From contig CAZLSW010000027.1 of the NCBI GenBank assembly GCA_964562375.1, positions 1-37,660 on the forward strand: 37,660 bases of DNA, written 5' to 3'. The notes beneath the pieces were generated by a model, which worked only from the letters and a program-made list of their open reading frames with translations, was not told where the DNA came from and did not search any database. The number at the start of each line of letters is the position of its first letter. The stretch's first letter is position 1. The position numbers and the translations under genes are program-made. Shown one piece after another: positions 1 to 8,059 of this stretch. The stretch is from JAJPXC01 sp964562375. Lineage in GTDB: Bacteria; Bacteroidota; Bacteroidia; Bacteroidales; Muribaculaceae.

Positions 1-38
1 TTGCCGCACTTACGGCAGCATTTGCATAGTGTCGGTTA

Positions 39-1310
39 TTGCGGTTTCTTTATTTGCAGAATCTTCGCCGACTGGCCGACGTTGACCTCGAGCATCTGGA
101 ACTGGAACAATACCCCCGTCTGCTTGTTTTTCCCCAATGCCTTGGCGAGCACGGCGATGCCATCGGGGACAACGCCATCCTCTCTATGAGCGGCACGGCC
201 CTCCGGACCGGCAACCTGATGGGTTTCGTCGGCGTCGGTGAAACGGGTCTGGCCATACAGTCGCGGTTCACCGAAAGCGGTTCTGACTTCTTCCTACACT
301 ACATGCTGGCGCGGGTGTTCGCGCTGAACGTGTTCAGCCTTCAGCACACCATCGACGACAGTTCGGTTTTCGACTTCCTGCTCTACCTGTTGCCCTACCA
401 TCTCACCGAGGCAGTGCGCCAGGGAGTGTTCAAGGCTTACCGCCGGCGCGAGTACAACGACAGCCGTGTGCGCGGCGCCATCGACATAGCGCGCCACATC
501 CGCAGCAATATGCCCTTTGCCGGCAAAGTGGCTTACACGACCCGCGAGCACACAACCGACAACCACGTCACGCAGCTCGTGCGTCACACCGTTGAGTATG
601 TCCGGCGCCATCCCTTCGGCGAGTCGGTGCTCAATGACAACCCGGAGGTTCGCGATGCCGTGCGAACTGTCATCGATTCGACGCCGACCTACAATCCCCA
701 CGACCGCCAGAAGGTGATCAATGCCAACCTGCGCCCCGTCGCCCATCCCTACTACACAGCGTGGACTGACCTCCAGCGACTGTGCCTGCAAATCCTCAAC
801 CACGAGGGTCTGAAATACGGCCGTCGTGAAGACGAGGTCTACGGCGTGCTGTTCGACGGTGCCTGGCTATGGGAAGAATATCTCAACACGCTGCTCGCAC
901 CCCTGGGCTACCGTCATCCGCGCAACAAGACAGGCGAAGGACGCATCTATCTCTTTGAGAAAAGCGGCTATCCCCGCTATCCCGATTTCTACAAGCCCGG
1001 CGTGGTGCTCGACGCCAAATACAAAAAGCTGCAGGACAGCAGTCTCGACCGCGATGACATCCACCAGCTGATAGCCTACATGCACGTTGAGCAATGCCAC
1101 ACCGGCGGCCTCCTGTACCCGACAAAATCGGCTACCGCCTCTCGCAAGATCGGCTCGCTGCGCGGCCACGGCGGCGACGTCTTCACCCTCGGTCTCAACA
1201 TTCCCCTGGCCTCATCGATGTCCGACTTCGCCCACGCGATTGCTGTCGAAGAAGTGGCCATATCCCAATCCCTTAAATCTCTGAACCGTCATGAAATGCA
1301 AGATTGTTAG
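39..1310 (+). CDS. mcrC: McrC-family subunit of a 5-methylcytosine restriction system (5' end uncertain)
   Basis: McrC proteins are the nuclease partner of the GTPase McrB and cut modified foreign DNA in the cytoplasm. The C-terminal half carries a PD-(D/E)xK nuclease core: an acidic helix (WLWEEYLN, residues 277-284), the catalytic Asp of YPDFY (Asp316), the DAKYK motif (Asp325, Lys327) and a following QLIAYM helix (343-348). The middle (about 135-165) has the Arg-rich RVRGAIDIARHI block common in this family. The frame is closed by TAG at 27-29 and the only starts near it are non-ATG (TTG at 39), so the usual N-terminal 40 or so residues seem to be missing. That could mean an indel, a different true start or a damaged gene. 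The partner mcrB would lie upstream of the window. It overlaps the next gene by 20 bases, which suggests coupled translation. Confidence 0.85.
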   Translation: MRFLYLQNLRRLADVDLEHLELEQYPRLLVFPQCLGEHGDAIGDNAILSMSGTALRTGNLMGFVGVGETGLAIQSRFTESGSDFFLHYMLARVFALNVFSLQHTIDDSSVFDFLLYLLPYHLTEAVRQGVFKAYRRREYNDSRVRGAIDIARHIRSNMPFAGKVAYTTREHTTDNHVTQLVRHTVEYVRRHPFGESVLNDNPEVRDAVRTVIDSTPTYNPHDRQKVINANLRPVAHPYYTAWTDLQRLCLQILNHEGLKYGRREDEVYGVLFDGAWLWEEYLNTLLAPLGYRHPRNKTGEGRIYLFEKSGYPRYPDFYKPGVVLDAKYKKLQDSSLDRDDIHQLIAYMHVEQCHTGGLLYPTKSATASRKIGSLRGHGGDVFTLGLNIPLASSMSDFAHAIAVEEVAISQSLKSLNRHEMQDC

Positions 1311-2427
1311 CTGGAACTGCGGCGGCGGATTTCGCAACAAGTTCCGCAAGTTGTTAGAGGCGTATCCCGATGCCGACGTCTACGTAGTGTCGGAATGTGA
1401 GGACCCGTGGTATTACGATGACGAGGAGTACAAGCACCTTTTCGCCAACGGCTTCCGAATAGGCATCAAGACCAAGGGTCTCGGCGTGTGGGTGCGCGAA
1501 GGAGTCACGCTCAAACGTCTCGACTGGCCGAACCCGACCCAGGCCGACATTGTCCCGGTGATTGTCGGCGGTGAGATTACGCTCATCCCGGCTTGGACCC
1601 ATAGCCAGGACGGCTACGTGGAGGCGCTGCACGACTATCTCGACGCCTTCATCCACCGTTTCGGCGACAAGACTGTCCTGGTTGGCGACCTCAACAGCAA
1701 TGCCAACTTTGACCGCAAGCACGGCGACCGCAACCACACGGCGTTGGTGGCCCGTCTGGCCGAGATCGGTTTGGTCGACTGCTACCACCACACCTCCGGC
1801 GAATCGCAGGGCAAAGAGACCGTACCGACCTATTACCATCGCCGCAAGCCGGCCGAGCCGTTCCACATCGACCACATCTTCGCCAATCCCGATCTGGTGG
1901 CCGACTTCGAGATTGCCCCGACCGATACCCACACCGAATGGCTTGAATACTCCGACCACATGCCATTGCAGATAGTGATTGATACCGAGCCGCAAGTGGA
2001 GGAACCTGAAAAGGAAGATGAAGCGAAAGAGATGCCCTCCGACCGGTACTATGACGAAAACGGCGTGCTCCACATTATTCGCACTGGCGTCACTATGGCC
2101 CAGGCGCAGGCTGAGTGGGAGGCACGTCAGCGCGAGAAAAACAAGCAGCGCATGTTCATCACCGTGCAGGGTGGGCCCACCTTCACCGGTTCCTACGGTG
2201 TGGCTCTGGTTGAGTTCATCAAGTATCTGGGCTGGGAGGCTGTGCGCGACATGAACTTCGAGGCCAACCACGGCCCGCTCATCGCCGAGGGTAAGAAGGG
2301 CAAGTGGTGGCTGGAGGTGGCTCCTGGTTGGCAGGTCAACTGCAACCTCAACGCCAACTCAATGCGCATCACCGCCTATACCATCGCCAAAGCCTTCGGC
2401 CGCACCATCTCAGTCCACTGGTCATAA
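1291..2427 (+). CDS. Endonuclease/exonuclease/phosphatase (EEP) fold protein with extra C-terminal domain
   Basis: The first 230 residues are a complete EEP hydrolase, the fold of DNase I, exonuclease III and inositol phosphatases. Visible catalytic positions are Asn9 (SWNCGG), Glu35 (VSECED), Asp133 and Asn135 (VGDLNSN), the IDHIF motif (Asp194, His195) and the closing SDH (Asp222, His223). A charged linker (about 235-285) leads to an unassigned C-terminal domain of roughly 90 residues with TFTGSYGVALVEFIKYLGW and KWWLEV segments. The start is ATG, 20 bases inside mcrC, in another frame, so the two are probably co-translated. The substrate is unknown; because of the neighbour a nucleic-acid substrate and a defence role are plausible, but that is inference from context. 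Confidence 0.85.
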   Translation: MKCKIVSWNCGGGFRNKFRKLLEAYPDADVYVVSECEDPWYYDDEEYKHLFANGFRIGIKTKGLGVWVREGVTLKRLDWPNPTQADIVPVIVGGEITLIPAWTHSQDGYVEALHDYLDAFIHRFGDKTVLVGDLNSNANFDRKHGDRNHTALVARLAEIGLVDCYHHTSGESQGKETVPTYYHRRKPAEPFHIDHIFANPDLVADFEIAPTDTHTEWLEYSDHMPLQIVIDTEPQVEEPEKEDEAKEMPSDRYYDENGVLHIIRTGVTMAQAQAEWEARQREKNKQRMFITVQGGPTFTGSYGVALVEFIKYLGWEAVRDMNFEANHGPLIAEGKKGKWWLEVAPGWQVNCNLNANSMRITAYTIAKAFGRTISVHWS

Positions 2428-2435
2428 AGAGTGCT

Positions 2436-3698
2436 ATGATAAGAACCCCACATTATATAGAAAAATGCAAAGCATCTGACTTTCGAGTCATTGAGGGGCG
2501 TATCATTCTCAAAAACCGATATGCTCTTCGATGTCCTGAAAGCAAAGAAGACATCCCTGTTTCGGTCATGGATGAAATGGAGGGGGAGTATGACATCGTG
2601 ATTCTTGATGACCGTCGGTTCAAGTTTTACCACGAGGAAGATTGCCAGACTTTCCTTCATGCTGCTGTAACGGCTAAAATCCGACGCATAGCCCGCAATC
2701 ACACCTCTGTGGCTCTTAAGAACCTGGATGAATATTTTCAGAACTGCTATTTTGCCGAGATAAGGAAAGAACTGATTACATTTAAGGAGGGGAGTCTGGA
2801 AATTGATGTTCATGACCCTAAGATTGTAGCCTTCCTAGATGATAAGTTACAGAAGCCGGACGCTGAGCTTAGGAGTTTTGCACGTAGAAGACGAGTTGAC
2901 CTGTCCGACTGTATAGACCAGATTCATCAGGCATTACGTGTGAAGGTTCGTGAGGCCGAAGACAACCTTAGGGAACTTGAGAAAATTCAGATTCCCACAG
3001 GCTTGTCAGCTCCCAATGCCCAGCATGCTCTTTTCAAGGTAGGCAATCCTAAGGTGTATCTTCACCTCGACAATCGTTATGACAGTCTATTAGACAGGCC
3101 ACAGATTCGAGGTAAGTACATCCCACAAACGGGAGAATTTTCTGTGAAAGGGATTAAAGGCTTCGTGTTTAAGGATGGCGAATACCGGGGGCCTGATTTC
3201 ATGGGCGAACACAGAAGTTTTGATGCCGCCATTCTCGAGCAGGTAGACAATATTTTTAGAAATGAGTGGGACTGGAAATTTTTCCTCGGTCCCTGTTTGC
3301 CCATCTTCAAGGTGACAAAAGCGTATAGACATCTACATTCAATACCTTGGTGTCCCAATGCTTATAAAGAGGCGGAGGTATACTATATAATGGAGAATTT
3401 CGCCCATTTCAGTGATGGCGAATGCTATGCAGAAGGATACAAGGGAGACACTCCTCCCGCTCCTTCCTATTTCTTTGTGTTGCCTAATGAGAAGGGAGGA
3501 GGCGATATTGTTTTGGCTCCTACTAAGCCGGGCCATGCCTATTACTATTTTTGGTGCACAGAGGGAAAGCTTGAATTGGCATTAGCTTTCCTCAGCAGAT
3601 ACTTCACTTCGGCAGAGGCCAATAAGCGCCAAGGATTTCCGAGTGCAGATAGTGGTCGGCTTGAACAGTTTGGGATAAGCAATTGGTATAAAGGATGA
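2436..3698 (+). CDS. Unknown 420-residue protein, AT-rich, in restriction cassette
   Basis: I do not recognise this family. The chosen ATG at 2436 lies 8 bases after the previous stop; a longer upstream reading would run back through the EEP gene in another frame. No signal peptide or membrane segment is visible, so it is probably cytoplasmic. The middle has a heptad-like charged stretch (about residues 160-185, ALRVKVREAEDNLRELEKIQ), likely a short coiled coil. The C-terminal half contains FFLGPCLPIFKVTKAY, HFSDGECYAEGYKG and two aromatic strands (SYFFVLPNEKGGGDIV, HAYYYFWCTEGKLELA). Base composition is clearly more AT-rich than both neighbours, which suggests a different origin. It overlaps the next gene by ATGA, so it belongs to the same transcription unit. 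Confidence 0.8.
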   Translation: MIRTPHYIEKCKASDFRVIEGRIILKNRYALRCPESKEDIPVSVMDEMEGEYDIVILDDRRFKFYHEEDCQTFLHAAVTAKIRRIARNHTSVALKNLDEYFQNCYFAEIRKELITFKEGSLEIDVHDPKIVAFLDDKLQKPDAELRSFARRRRVDLSDCIDQIHQALRVKVREAEDNLRELEKIQIPTGLSAPNAQHALFKVGNPKVYLHLDNRYDSLLDRPQIRGKYIPQTGEFSVKGIKGFVFKDGEYRGPDFMGEHRSFDAAILEQVDNIFRNEWDWKFFLGPCLPIFKVTKAYRHLHSIPWCPNAYKEAEVYYIMENFAHFSDGECYAEGYKGDTPPAPSYFFVLPNEKGGGDIVLAPTKPGHAYYYFWCTEGKLELALAFLSRYFTSAEANKRQGFPSADSGRLEQFGISNWYKG

Positions 3699-4003
3699 GC
3701 TGGGACGACGACGAGGATTTCGGGATGAGCGAGGAGGATCTGCTCTACCGGGAGATGAATCCGGAGGATCCCTGGTATATGGGTCCGGAGGATGAGTTTG
3801 ACAACGAGTGCTCGCAGGACGAGCGCGAGTACCGCGCCCGCACGTCGTTACCGCCTTATGTGCCCACAGGGCCGTTCCCCGGGCGTGCCCAGCGCCGACA
3901 GCAACGGAAAGACAGCGACATGGCCGGGCGACTCCTCGGCTTCTTCGCCATCCTCACGGCTGTCTGCGTCATCATCCTCATCTCCCTCTGGCTGTTCACC
4001 TAA
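3695..4003 (+). CDS. Small acidic protein with one C-terminal membrane helix
   Basis: A 102-residue protein with a very acidic first half (WDDDEDF, MSEEDLL, GPEDEFDNE), a Pro/Arg-rich middle (LPPYVPTGPFPGRAQRRQQRK) and one hydrophobic helix at the very end (about residues 80-101, FFAILTAVCVIILISLWLF). The layout is that of a tail-anchored membrane protein with the acidic part facing the cytoplasm. Its ATG overlaps the stop of the previous gene (ATGA), and a strong hairpin follows 10 bases after its stop, so it is the last gene of the cassette. No family recognised; a membrane effector or anchor in the putative defence cassette is possible but unproven. Confidence 0.7.
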   Translation: MSWDDDEDFGMSEEDLLYREMNPEDPWYMGPEDEFDNECSQDEREYRARTSLPPYVPTGPFPGRAQRRQQRKDSDMAGRLLGFFAILTAVCVIILISLWLFT

Positions 4004-4012
4004 TAATTTTGA

Positions 4013-4042
4013 GAGCCGAGGCTCGGGAGGGAGTCTCGGCTC
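4013..4042. terminator. 12-bp hairpin between convergent genes
   Basis: GAGCCGAGGCTC (4013-4024) pairs with GAGTCTCGGCTC (4031-4042) around a 6-base loop, with a single G-U wobble. It lies 10 bases after the stop of the + strand cassette and 20 bases beyond the stop of the - strand gene at 4063, so it can serve both. Flanks are A/T-rich but there is no long T run on either side. Confidence 0.75.
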
Positions 4043-4062
4043 ATTAATAAGTGTCGGTGGGA

Positions 4063-5763
4063 TTACCGGACTAATACCTTCTTCCCGCCTTGGATATAAA
4101 TTCCAGTGGGCAGTCCGTCAGTGCTGTCTCCTACTCGGATACCCTGAAGATTATAGACGTTGGAATCCTGGCATTGGTTAGTTGTGCTGACAACTGACTC
4201 AATCCCGTTGGTGGCATACTCGACCTCCATTGGGGTGGTAGAGAACGTGACGAAACCCCTGTCAATGTTCACCAACATCGCCATAAGTCCTCCGGGCCAA
4301 TCCTCAAACCACCAAACTCCCTTGCCCGGCATGATGATGTCGTTGAAGGTGTCGGTAAAGGTATAGTAATTGGTGGCGATATCTTCCTCTTGACAGCCAT
4401 AGGTGTGTTTCTCCCAGCTATCCAACAGGGTGTAGAACCTGAATTGAGCCTGCCCGGCTTCAATCTCAAACTCTCCGTAATAGGCGCCGGTTGTGGTTAG
4501 CCGCAAGGTATAGTTGGCGTAGTGCTCCACATTTTCCTCTGTGGGCGAAAGCCAGCCGGTAAACGCACCAACCACATAGATCGGAGGCATCGTATTGCTG
4601 TCGTAGATGCTCAGAGTACGTTTGTCCCCGCTTGTGGGCATTTGGAATGTGATGTCATGACCGAACACCGATTTCAATGAAATGCAGTTGGAGAGTCCGG
4701 AGTGAAGATTGACAGTGGCCTTATAATCCTGAAACTCAACTTGCGTTGAAGAGGAAGGTCCAAATGGCGTCACAGTGCCGTCCTTGATTTCATAGAACCA
4801 GAAAGATGGAGCGTTCTCGTCCATTTTCTTGGTCACTTCATAGCGGCCACCTTCGGAAGGCATTTCAGTATATAGCGGATATGTCCACTGAATGTTATCC
4901 GTCGTGGGCATTATCGCTTGCCTCACTGTCATCAGTCCAACGGTTTGCGGTACCTCATATTTCGTTGCATCGAATGTAATCCAGGTAGGAGATATGTTTG
5001 CCACACCACCGGGCCAAGCGTCAAGGACGTAAGCCTCCGAATCGAAGACCACTTCCGAGGCGTCACCCTTTGTGCTGAAGCCGATGTTCTGGGTTTTCCA
5101 TTCACGGTTCCAGAAGTCATACATCCTTAGCTTGTGATTTCCTTCGGGGATAAAGACCTTGGTGTCGGGATAGATGCTGTATAACGCCTGCCAATCCTTA
5201 ATCGAGGGGTGAACAGTTGAATCCAGCACCGGAACCACTGCCTGAGGTGTCACCACCTCAACAGTCATGTTGTTGAGGTCAAGCGTAATCTTGACTTTAT
5301 CGACGCTACAAGGGAACTCTACCCACCAGTGGTTCATCTCTTCGTCAGTGAGGGTGCGACCAGGGATGGTCACATCATCGGCATAATATGTTCCACTCGT
5401 AGAGATGTACTGATCATCTCGATTCTCCGGGTAATGAGCCTTGCTTGGGTGTATTAGGTTCTGTCGCCATCCATACTCATAGTCCGACTGGCCATTGTAA
5501 CCTGGAGCCAAGGCCGTATGGAAACGGAAACAGTCACTGGTCTGACTGCTCGAATAGAAGGGGGAAGCTCCTATCTCACCAGAATAGACATTAGACCTCT
5601 CTGTGGTTTCATACAGCTTATAAAATTCATAATCAGTGGCGTTGTTCTCCGTCGGCTCTATCCAGTTATTGAAGTTACCGATGTAATATACGAATCGCTC
5701 ACTGGCTTTAACCGAAATGGCCGCCAGAATACAGATTCCCAATAATAGTAAGGTTTTGCGCAT
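4063..5763 (-). CDS. Secreted protein with repeated beta modules and type IX-like C-terminal tail
   Basis: 566 residues with a clear signal peptide (MRKTLLLLGICILAAISVKA). Two similar modules can be seen: an N-terminal one opening with YYIGNFNNWIEPTENN (about residue 26) and a later one opening with YVVGAFTGWLSPTEENVEHY (about 400); each later reaches a WWxE strand (HWWVEFP, VWWFEDWPGG). A related strand sits in the middle (LDAWPGGVANISPTWITFD). The openings recall the starch-binding modules of SusE/SusF-type proteins, but similarity is too weak to name a ligand. The last 35 residues (VYNLQGIRV ... GIYIQGGKKVLVR) match the C-terminal tail style of type IX secretion cargo in Bacteroidales. It is a single-gene unit with its own promoter and sits between two larger blocks. 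Export is well supported; glycan binding is a guess. Confidence 0.8.
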   Translation of the reverse strand: MRKTLLLLGICILAAISVKASERFVYYIGNFNNWIEPTENNATDYEFYKLYETTERSNVYSGEIGASPFYSSSQTSDCFRFHTALAPGYNGQSDYEYGWRQNLIHPSKAHYPENRDDQYISTSGTYYADDVTIPGRTLTDEEMNHWWVEFPCSVDKVKITLDLNNMTVEVVTPQAVVPVLDSTVHPSIKDWQALYSIYPDTKVFIPEGNHKLRMYDFWNREWKTQNIGFSTKGDASEVVFDSEAYVLDAWPGGVANISPTWITFDATKYEVPQTVGLMTVRQAIMPTTDNIQWTYPLYTEMPSEGGRYEVTKKMDENAPSFWFYEIKDGTVTPFGPSSSTQVEFQDYKATVNLHSGLSNCISLKSVFGHDITFQMPTSGDKRTLSIYDSNTMPPIYVVGAFTGWLSPTEENVEHYANYTLRLTTTGAYYGEFEIEAGQAQFRFYTLLDSWEKHTYGCQEEDIATNYYTFTDTFNDIIMPGKGVWWFEDWPGGLMAMLVNIDRGFVTFSTTPMEVEYATNGIESVVSTTNQCQDSNVYNLQGIRVGDSTDGLPTGIYIQGGKKVLVR

Positions 5764-5787
5764 TGTGCTTTGTTTTGAAATTCAGCC

Positions 5788-5818
5788 CAAAGATACGAAG
5801 ATTTAATGCACGTCCAAA
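5788..5818 (-). promoter_or_regulatory. Bacteroidetes-type promoter for the secreted protein gene
   Basis: Read on the - strand: TTTG (5818-5815), exactly 19 bases, then TATCTTTG (5795-5788), a perfect match to the Bacteroidetes -33 TTTG / -7 TAnnTTTG consensus. Transcription would begin near 5783, about 20 bases before the ATG at 5763. Confidence 0.85.
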
Positions 5819-5821
5819 ACC

Positions 5822-5853
5822 AAAAATTGCTGGCCACTTAGGATGGCCAGCAA
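5822..5853 (-). terminator. Intrinsic terminator of the 15-gene operon
   Basis: On the - strand TTGCTGGCCA (5853-5844) pairs perfectly with TGGCCAGCAA (5836-5827) around a 7-base loop, followed at once by a T5 run (5826-5822) and more T-rich sequence. It lies 17 bases after the ardC stop, so it closes the operon, and the promoter of the next gene starts directly behind it. Confidence 0.9.
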
Positions 5854-5870
5854 CAGATGAGGATGGGGAT

Positions 5871-7247
5871 TTAGCGGTGGAAGGTGGATTTGGCGACGGC
5901 TTCCTCTTCCTGAAGGACAGGCTCGGCTGGGACTCTTTCCGCTGATTGGGTTTCGGCTTGCTTGAAGGGGGCGGTGTCGACCTGGGGGGTGAGGACGGGG
6001 TCGAGGACTTGGGCGGAGGGACGGAGGTCGACGAAGGGGTTGCGCGGGTCGAAGGTGAAGGAGACGGCGGGCTGCTCGTCAGCGGGGAGGGCGGCCGGGC
6101 CGGTGTGGCCGGGGGACGTGAGGGAGCCGTCCGGGTGCTCGTTCCAGGAGGTGAGGCGGAGCTCGCCGTCACCGCAGTGGTACTGGATGCCGGCGGCCTG
6201 CATCTCGGTCAGGCGGTCTTGCACGCGGTCAATCTGGTGGGTGAGCATGCCGGAGGCGCGCTTGACGTCGGCGAGGACGGTCTTGAGGAATTTCGGGTCT
6301 TGCTGGATGTGGTCGAGCCACGCCTTGAGGTAGGCCGCCGAGTCGGTCTTGATGTGCTTGGTCATGCCGTAGCGTGAGGCCGTCAGCGCCGCGGTGAGTT
6401 CGGCACGGAGTTCTTCGGCCGCGTACTCGTCGGAGCCGAACTTGCTGCCCTCCTTCAGCCGTCCGAGCCGTGTGGCCGCCCCGGTCGAGTGCGCCATCTC
6501 GTGGAAGCAGTTGGTGGCGAACGCCTGGCCGTCCTTGAACTGCCGCTGCTCGGGGATGACAATCTCGTCCTTCGAGATGGAGTAGTACGCCTGGTCGCCG
6601 TAGGTGGGCTTGATGGGGCACACCCAGAGGTCGTGCTGAATCATAGCGTCGAGCGGCGCGAAGGTGAAGTCCGCACCCATATCCTTGGCCTCACGGGCGT
6701 TCTGGTTCTCGGCGACAATCTTCGCGTAGAGCTCGGGCCGCGCCTCGGCGAGGTTGGTCTGCTCGACGGCAAAGACGTTGTAGACGTTCAGCTTCGGGTA
6801 GACGTTGTAGCCCTGTTTCTCGCTGGCCGACAGCTTCTTGTAGTCCTCATAGGGGATCTTCTCCTTCGTCTCCTTGTTGACGACGGTGAACGAGGTGAGG
6901 AACACCGGGAAGGCCTTCTCACCCTTGCGCACCGTCACCTGCGGCAGTCGGTTGCCCTCGGCGTCGGTCAGCGGCTTTTTGTCGGGTCCGAAGTTGAGGC
7001 CCACGACGCGATGGAACGTGCAGAACACGGGGATCTTGTACCCTTCCTTCTCGCAATGGAGCATGAGCATCAGGGCATTCTGCCCTGAATACTCACGCCC
7101 GGAGAGGTTGCGCGGCCAGCGCATCGCGCCCTCGGTGAACCACGGCTTCTGCCACTCCGACTTCTGCATCGACGAGATCTTGTCGATCATCATCTCGGCG
7201 AAGCGGTCGAGAGCGCGGTCTTCGGCGGTCATCTTGTCACTGGCCAT
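5871..7247 (-). CDS. ardC: ArdC-family antirestriction protein
   Basis: ArdC proteins protect incoming plasmid or ICE DNA in the recipient; they pair an N-terminal ssDNA-binding domain with a C-terminal zincin metallopeptidase-like domain. Here the N-terminal domain spans about 10-165 (KPWF, YSGQNALML, VRKGEKAFPVF, NVYNVFAVEQT), and the zincin domain has HEMAH (His249, Glu250, His253) followed by GAATRLGR and a Glu-rich helix (EYAAEELRAELTAA, 275-288) that supplies the third ligand. The last 110 residues are Pro/Ala/Glu-rich and look disordered. Total length is 458, longer than the roughly 300 of plasmid ArdC because of that tail. It is the last gene of the operon and overlaps the ssDNA-binding-like gene by 11 bases. 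The metal site looks intact. Confidence 0.92.
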   Translation of the reverse strand: MASDKMTAEDRALDRFAEMMIDKISSMQKSEWQKPWFTEGAMRWPRNLSGREYSGQNALMLMLHCEKEGYKIPVFCTFHRVVGLNFGPDKKPLTDAEGNRLPQVTVRKGEKAFPVFLTSFTVVNKETKEKIPYEDYKKLSASEKQGYNVYPKLNVYNVFAVEQTNLAEARPELYAKIVAENQNAREAKDMGADFTFAPLDAMIQHDLWVCPIKPTYGDQAYYSISKDEIVIPEQRQFKDGQAFATNCFHEMAHSTGAATRLGRLKEGSKFGSDEYAAEELRAELTAALTASRYGMTKHIKTDSAAYLKAWLDHIQQDPKFLKTVLADVKRASGMLTHQIDRVQDRLTEMQAAGIQYHCGDGELRLTSWNEHPDGSLTSPGHTGPAALPADEQPAVSFTFDPRNPFVDLRPSAQVLDPVLTPQVDTAPFKQAETQSAERVPAEPVLQEEEAVAKSTFHR

Positions 7248-7926
7248 AGGTGTCGGGCTTTACGTACTGCTTGATTTCTGAGAGACGGCAGGTCAGCGAC
7301 ACGCGGTCGTTGTAGACCGTGATGTCGAGCTGCCCCGTGGCCTCGACGCGCACCTTGGGCTGGAGCCAGTCAGGACGCGCCATGTCGAAGCCGAGGAAGC
7401 GCACCCAGACGTACTCGAAGCCCTCGCCGACCTTCTCGGCCGAGAACGCCGAGAACATCAGGTATGGCTTGCCCTTCTTGTCGGTCTTCTCCTCGACCTG
7501 CTTGCCGACTCCCCCACGGAACTGGCATGTGGCTGCGATGCCATCAGGCTCGTCGGTGCCGAACTTGCCGTCGGTGGTGTCGAGACGGAAGTTGGCTTCG
7601 CCCGCTTGCGGCTGCGCCTCAGCAGAGCCCAAGCAAGCTTGGCTCTGCGTTCGGCTTGCACGCAAGGTGAGGTAGAGGTCATCGCCTCGCTTGCGGAACG
7701 AGAGCGTGCCGGTGAGCGTCACGCGCAGTCCGGCGTAGAACAGCGCTGCCTCGGCGTCGCCGCCGTCGCATCCCACGCGCACCTCCACCTGCTTGGCCGG
7801 CTGCCCCTTGCCGCCGGGGATGGTCACGACCATTGGGAACGACACGAAGCGCCCTCCGCCCTGGGTCTGCTTCACTTCGGCACTGCGGAGGATGGTGCCG
7901 GTGACTGTTGCATTTGCTTTTAACAT
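7237..7926 (-). CDS. Single-stranded DNA-binding-like protein, two OB-type halves
   Basis: 229 residues. The first 95 look like an OB-fold of the SSB type: ANATVTGTILRSAEVKQT, then GGRFVSFPMVV, a VEVRVGC strand and GLRVTLTGTLSFRKR ending in YLTLRAS. The second half (about 130-225) repeats the pattern in a diverged form (GKPYLMFSAFSAEKV, EYVWVRFLGF, KVRVEATGQLDITVYNDRVSLTCRLSEI). It lacks the acidic C-terminal tip of housekeeping SSB. It sits directly upstream of ardC with an 11-base overlap, fitting a role in coating transferred ssDNA. The SSB assignment rests on strand pattern rather than strong motif matches. Confidence 0.7.
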   Translation of the reverse strand: MLKANATVTGTILRSAEVKQTQGGGRFVSFPMVVTIPGGKGQPAKQVEVRVGCDGGDAEAALFYAGLRVTLTGTLSFRKRGDDLYLTLRASRTQSQACLGSAEAQPQAGEANFRLDTTDGKFGTDEPDGIAATCQFRGGVGKQVEEKTDKKGKPYLMFSAFSAEKVGEGFEYVWVRFLGFDMARPDWLQPKVRVEATGQLDITVYNDRVSLTCRLSEIKQYVKPDTYGQ

Positions 7927-7948
7927 GATTGGGTTGGTTTATAGGAAA

Positions 7949-8059
7949 TTAGTCACGAAACTTTGCCACGAGAAACTCGTAGATGAACAGGATTGCCACC
8001 CCGAGGTAGATGAGCCCCAACACACATCCGAGTACCATTAGAGCCACCACTTGCTTCAT
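7949..8059 (-). CDS. 36-residue membrane peptide
   Basis: A very short frame that starts ATG at 8059, overlapping the stop of the peptidoglycan hydrolase gene as ATGA, and ends 22 bases before the SSB-like gene. The product is almost wholly one hydrophobic helix (VVALMVLGCVLGLIYLGVAI) ending in a charged AKFRD. The coupled start and clean helix argue for a real gene; with the hydrolase upstream, a holin-like or export helper role can be imagined, but nothing in the sequence proves it. Confidence 0.6.
   Translation of the reverse strand: MKQVVALMVLGCVLGLIYLGVAILFIYEFLVAKFRD

Noticed and set aside
2304..2435. Upstream extension of the 420-residue unknown protein
   Set aside because: It overlaps the end of the EEP gene in another frame with low-quality sequence; ATG at 2436 follows the EEP stop directly.
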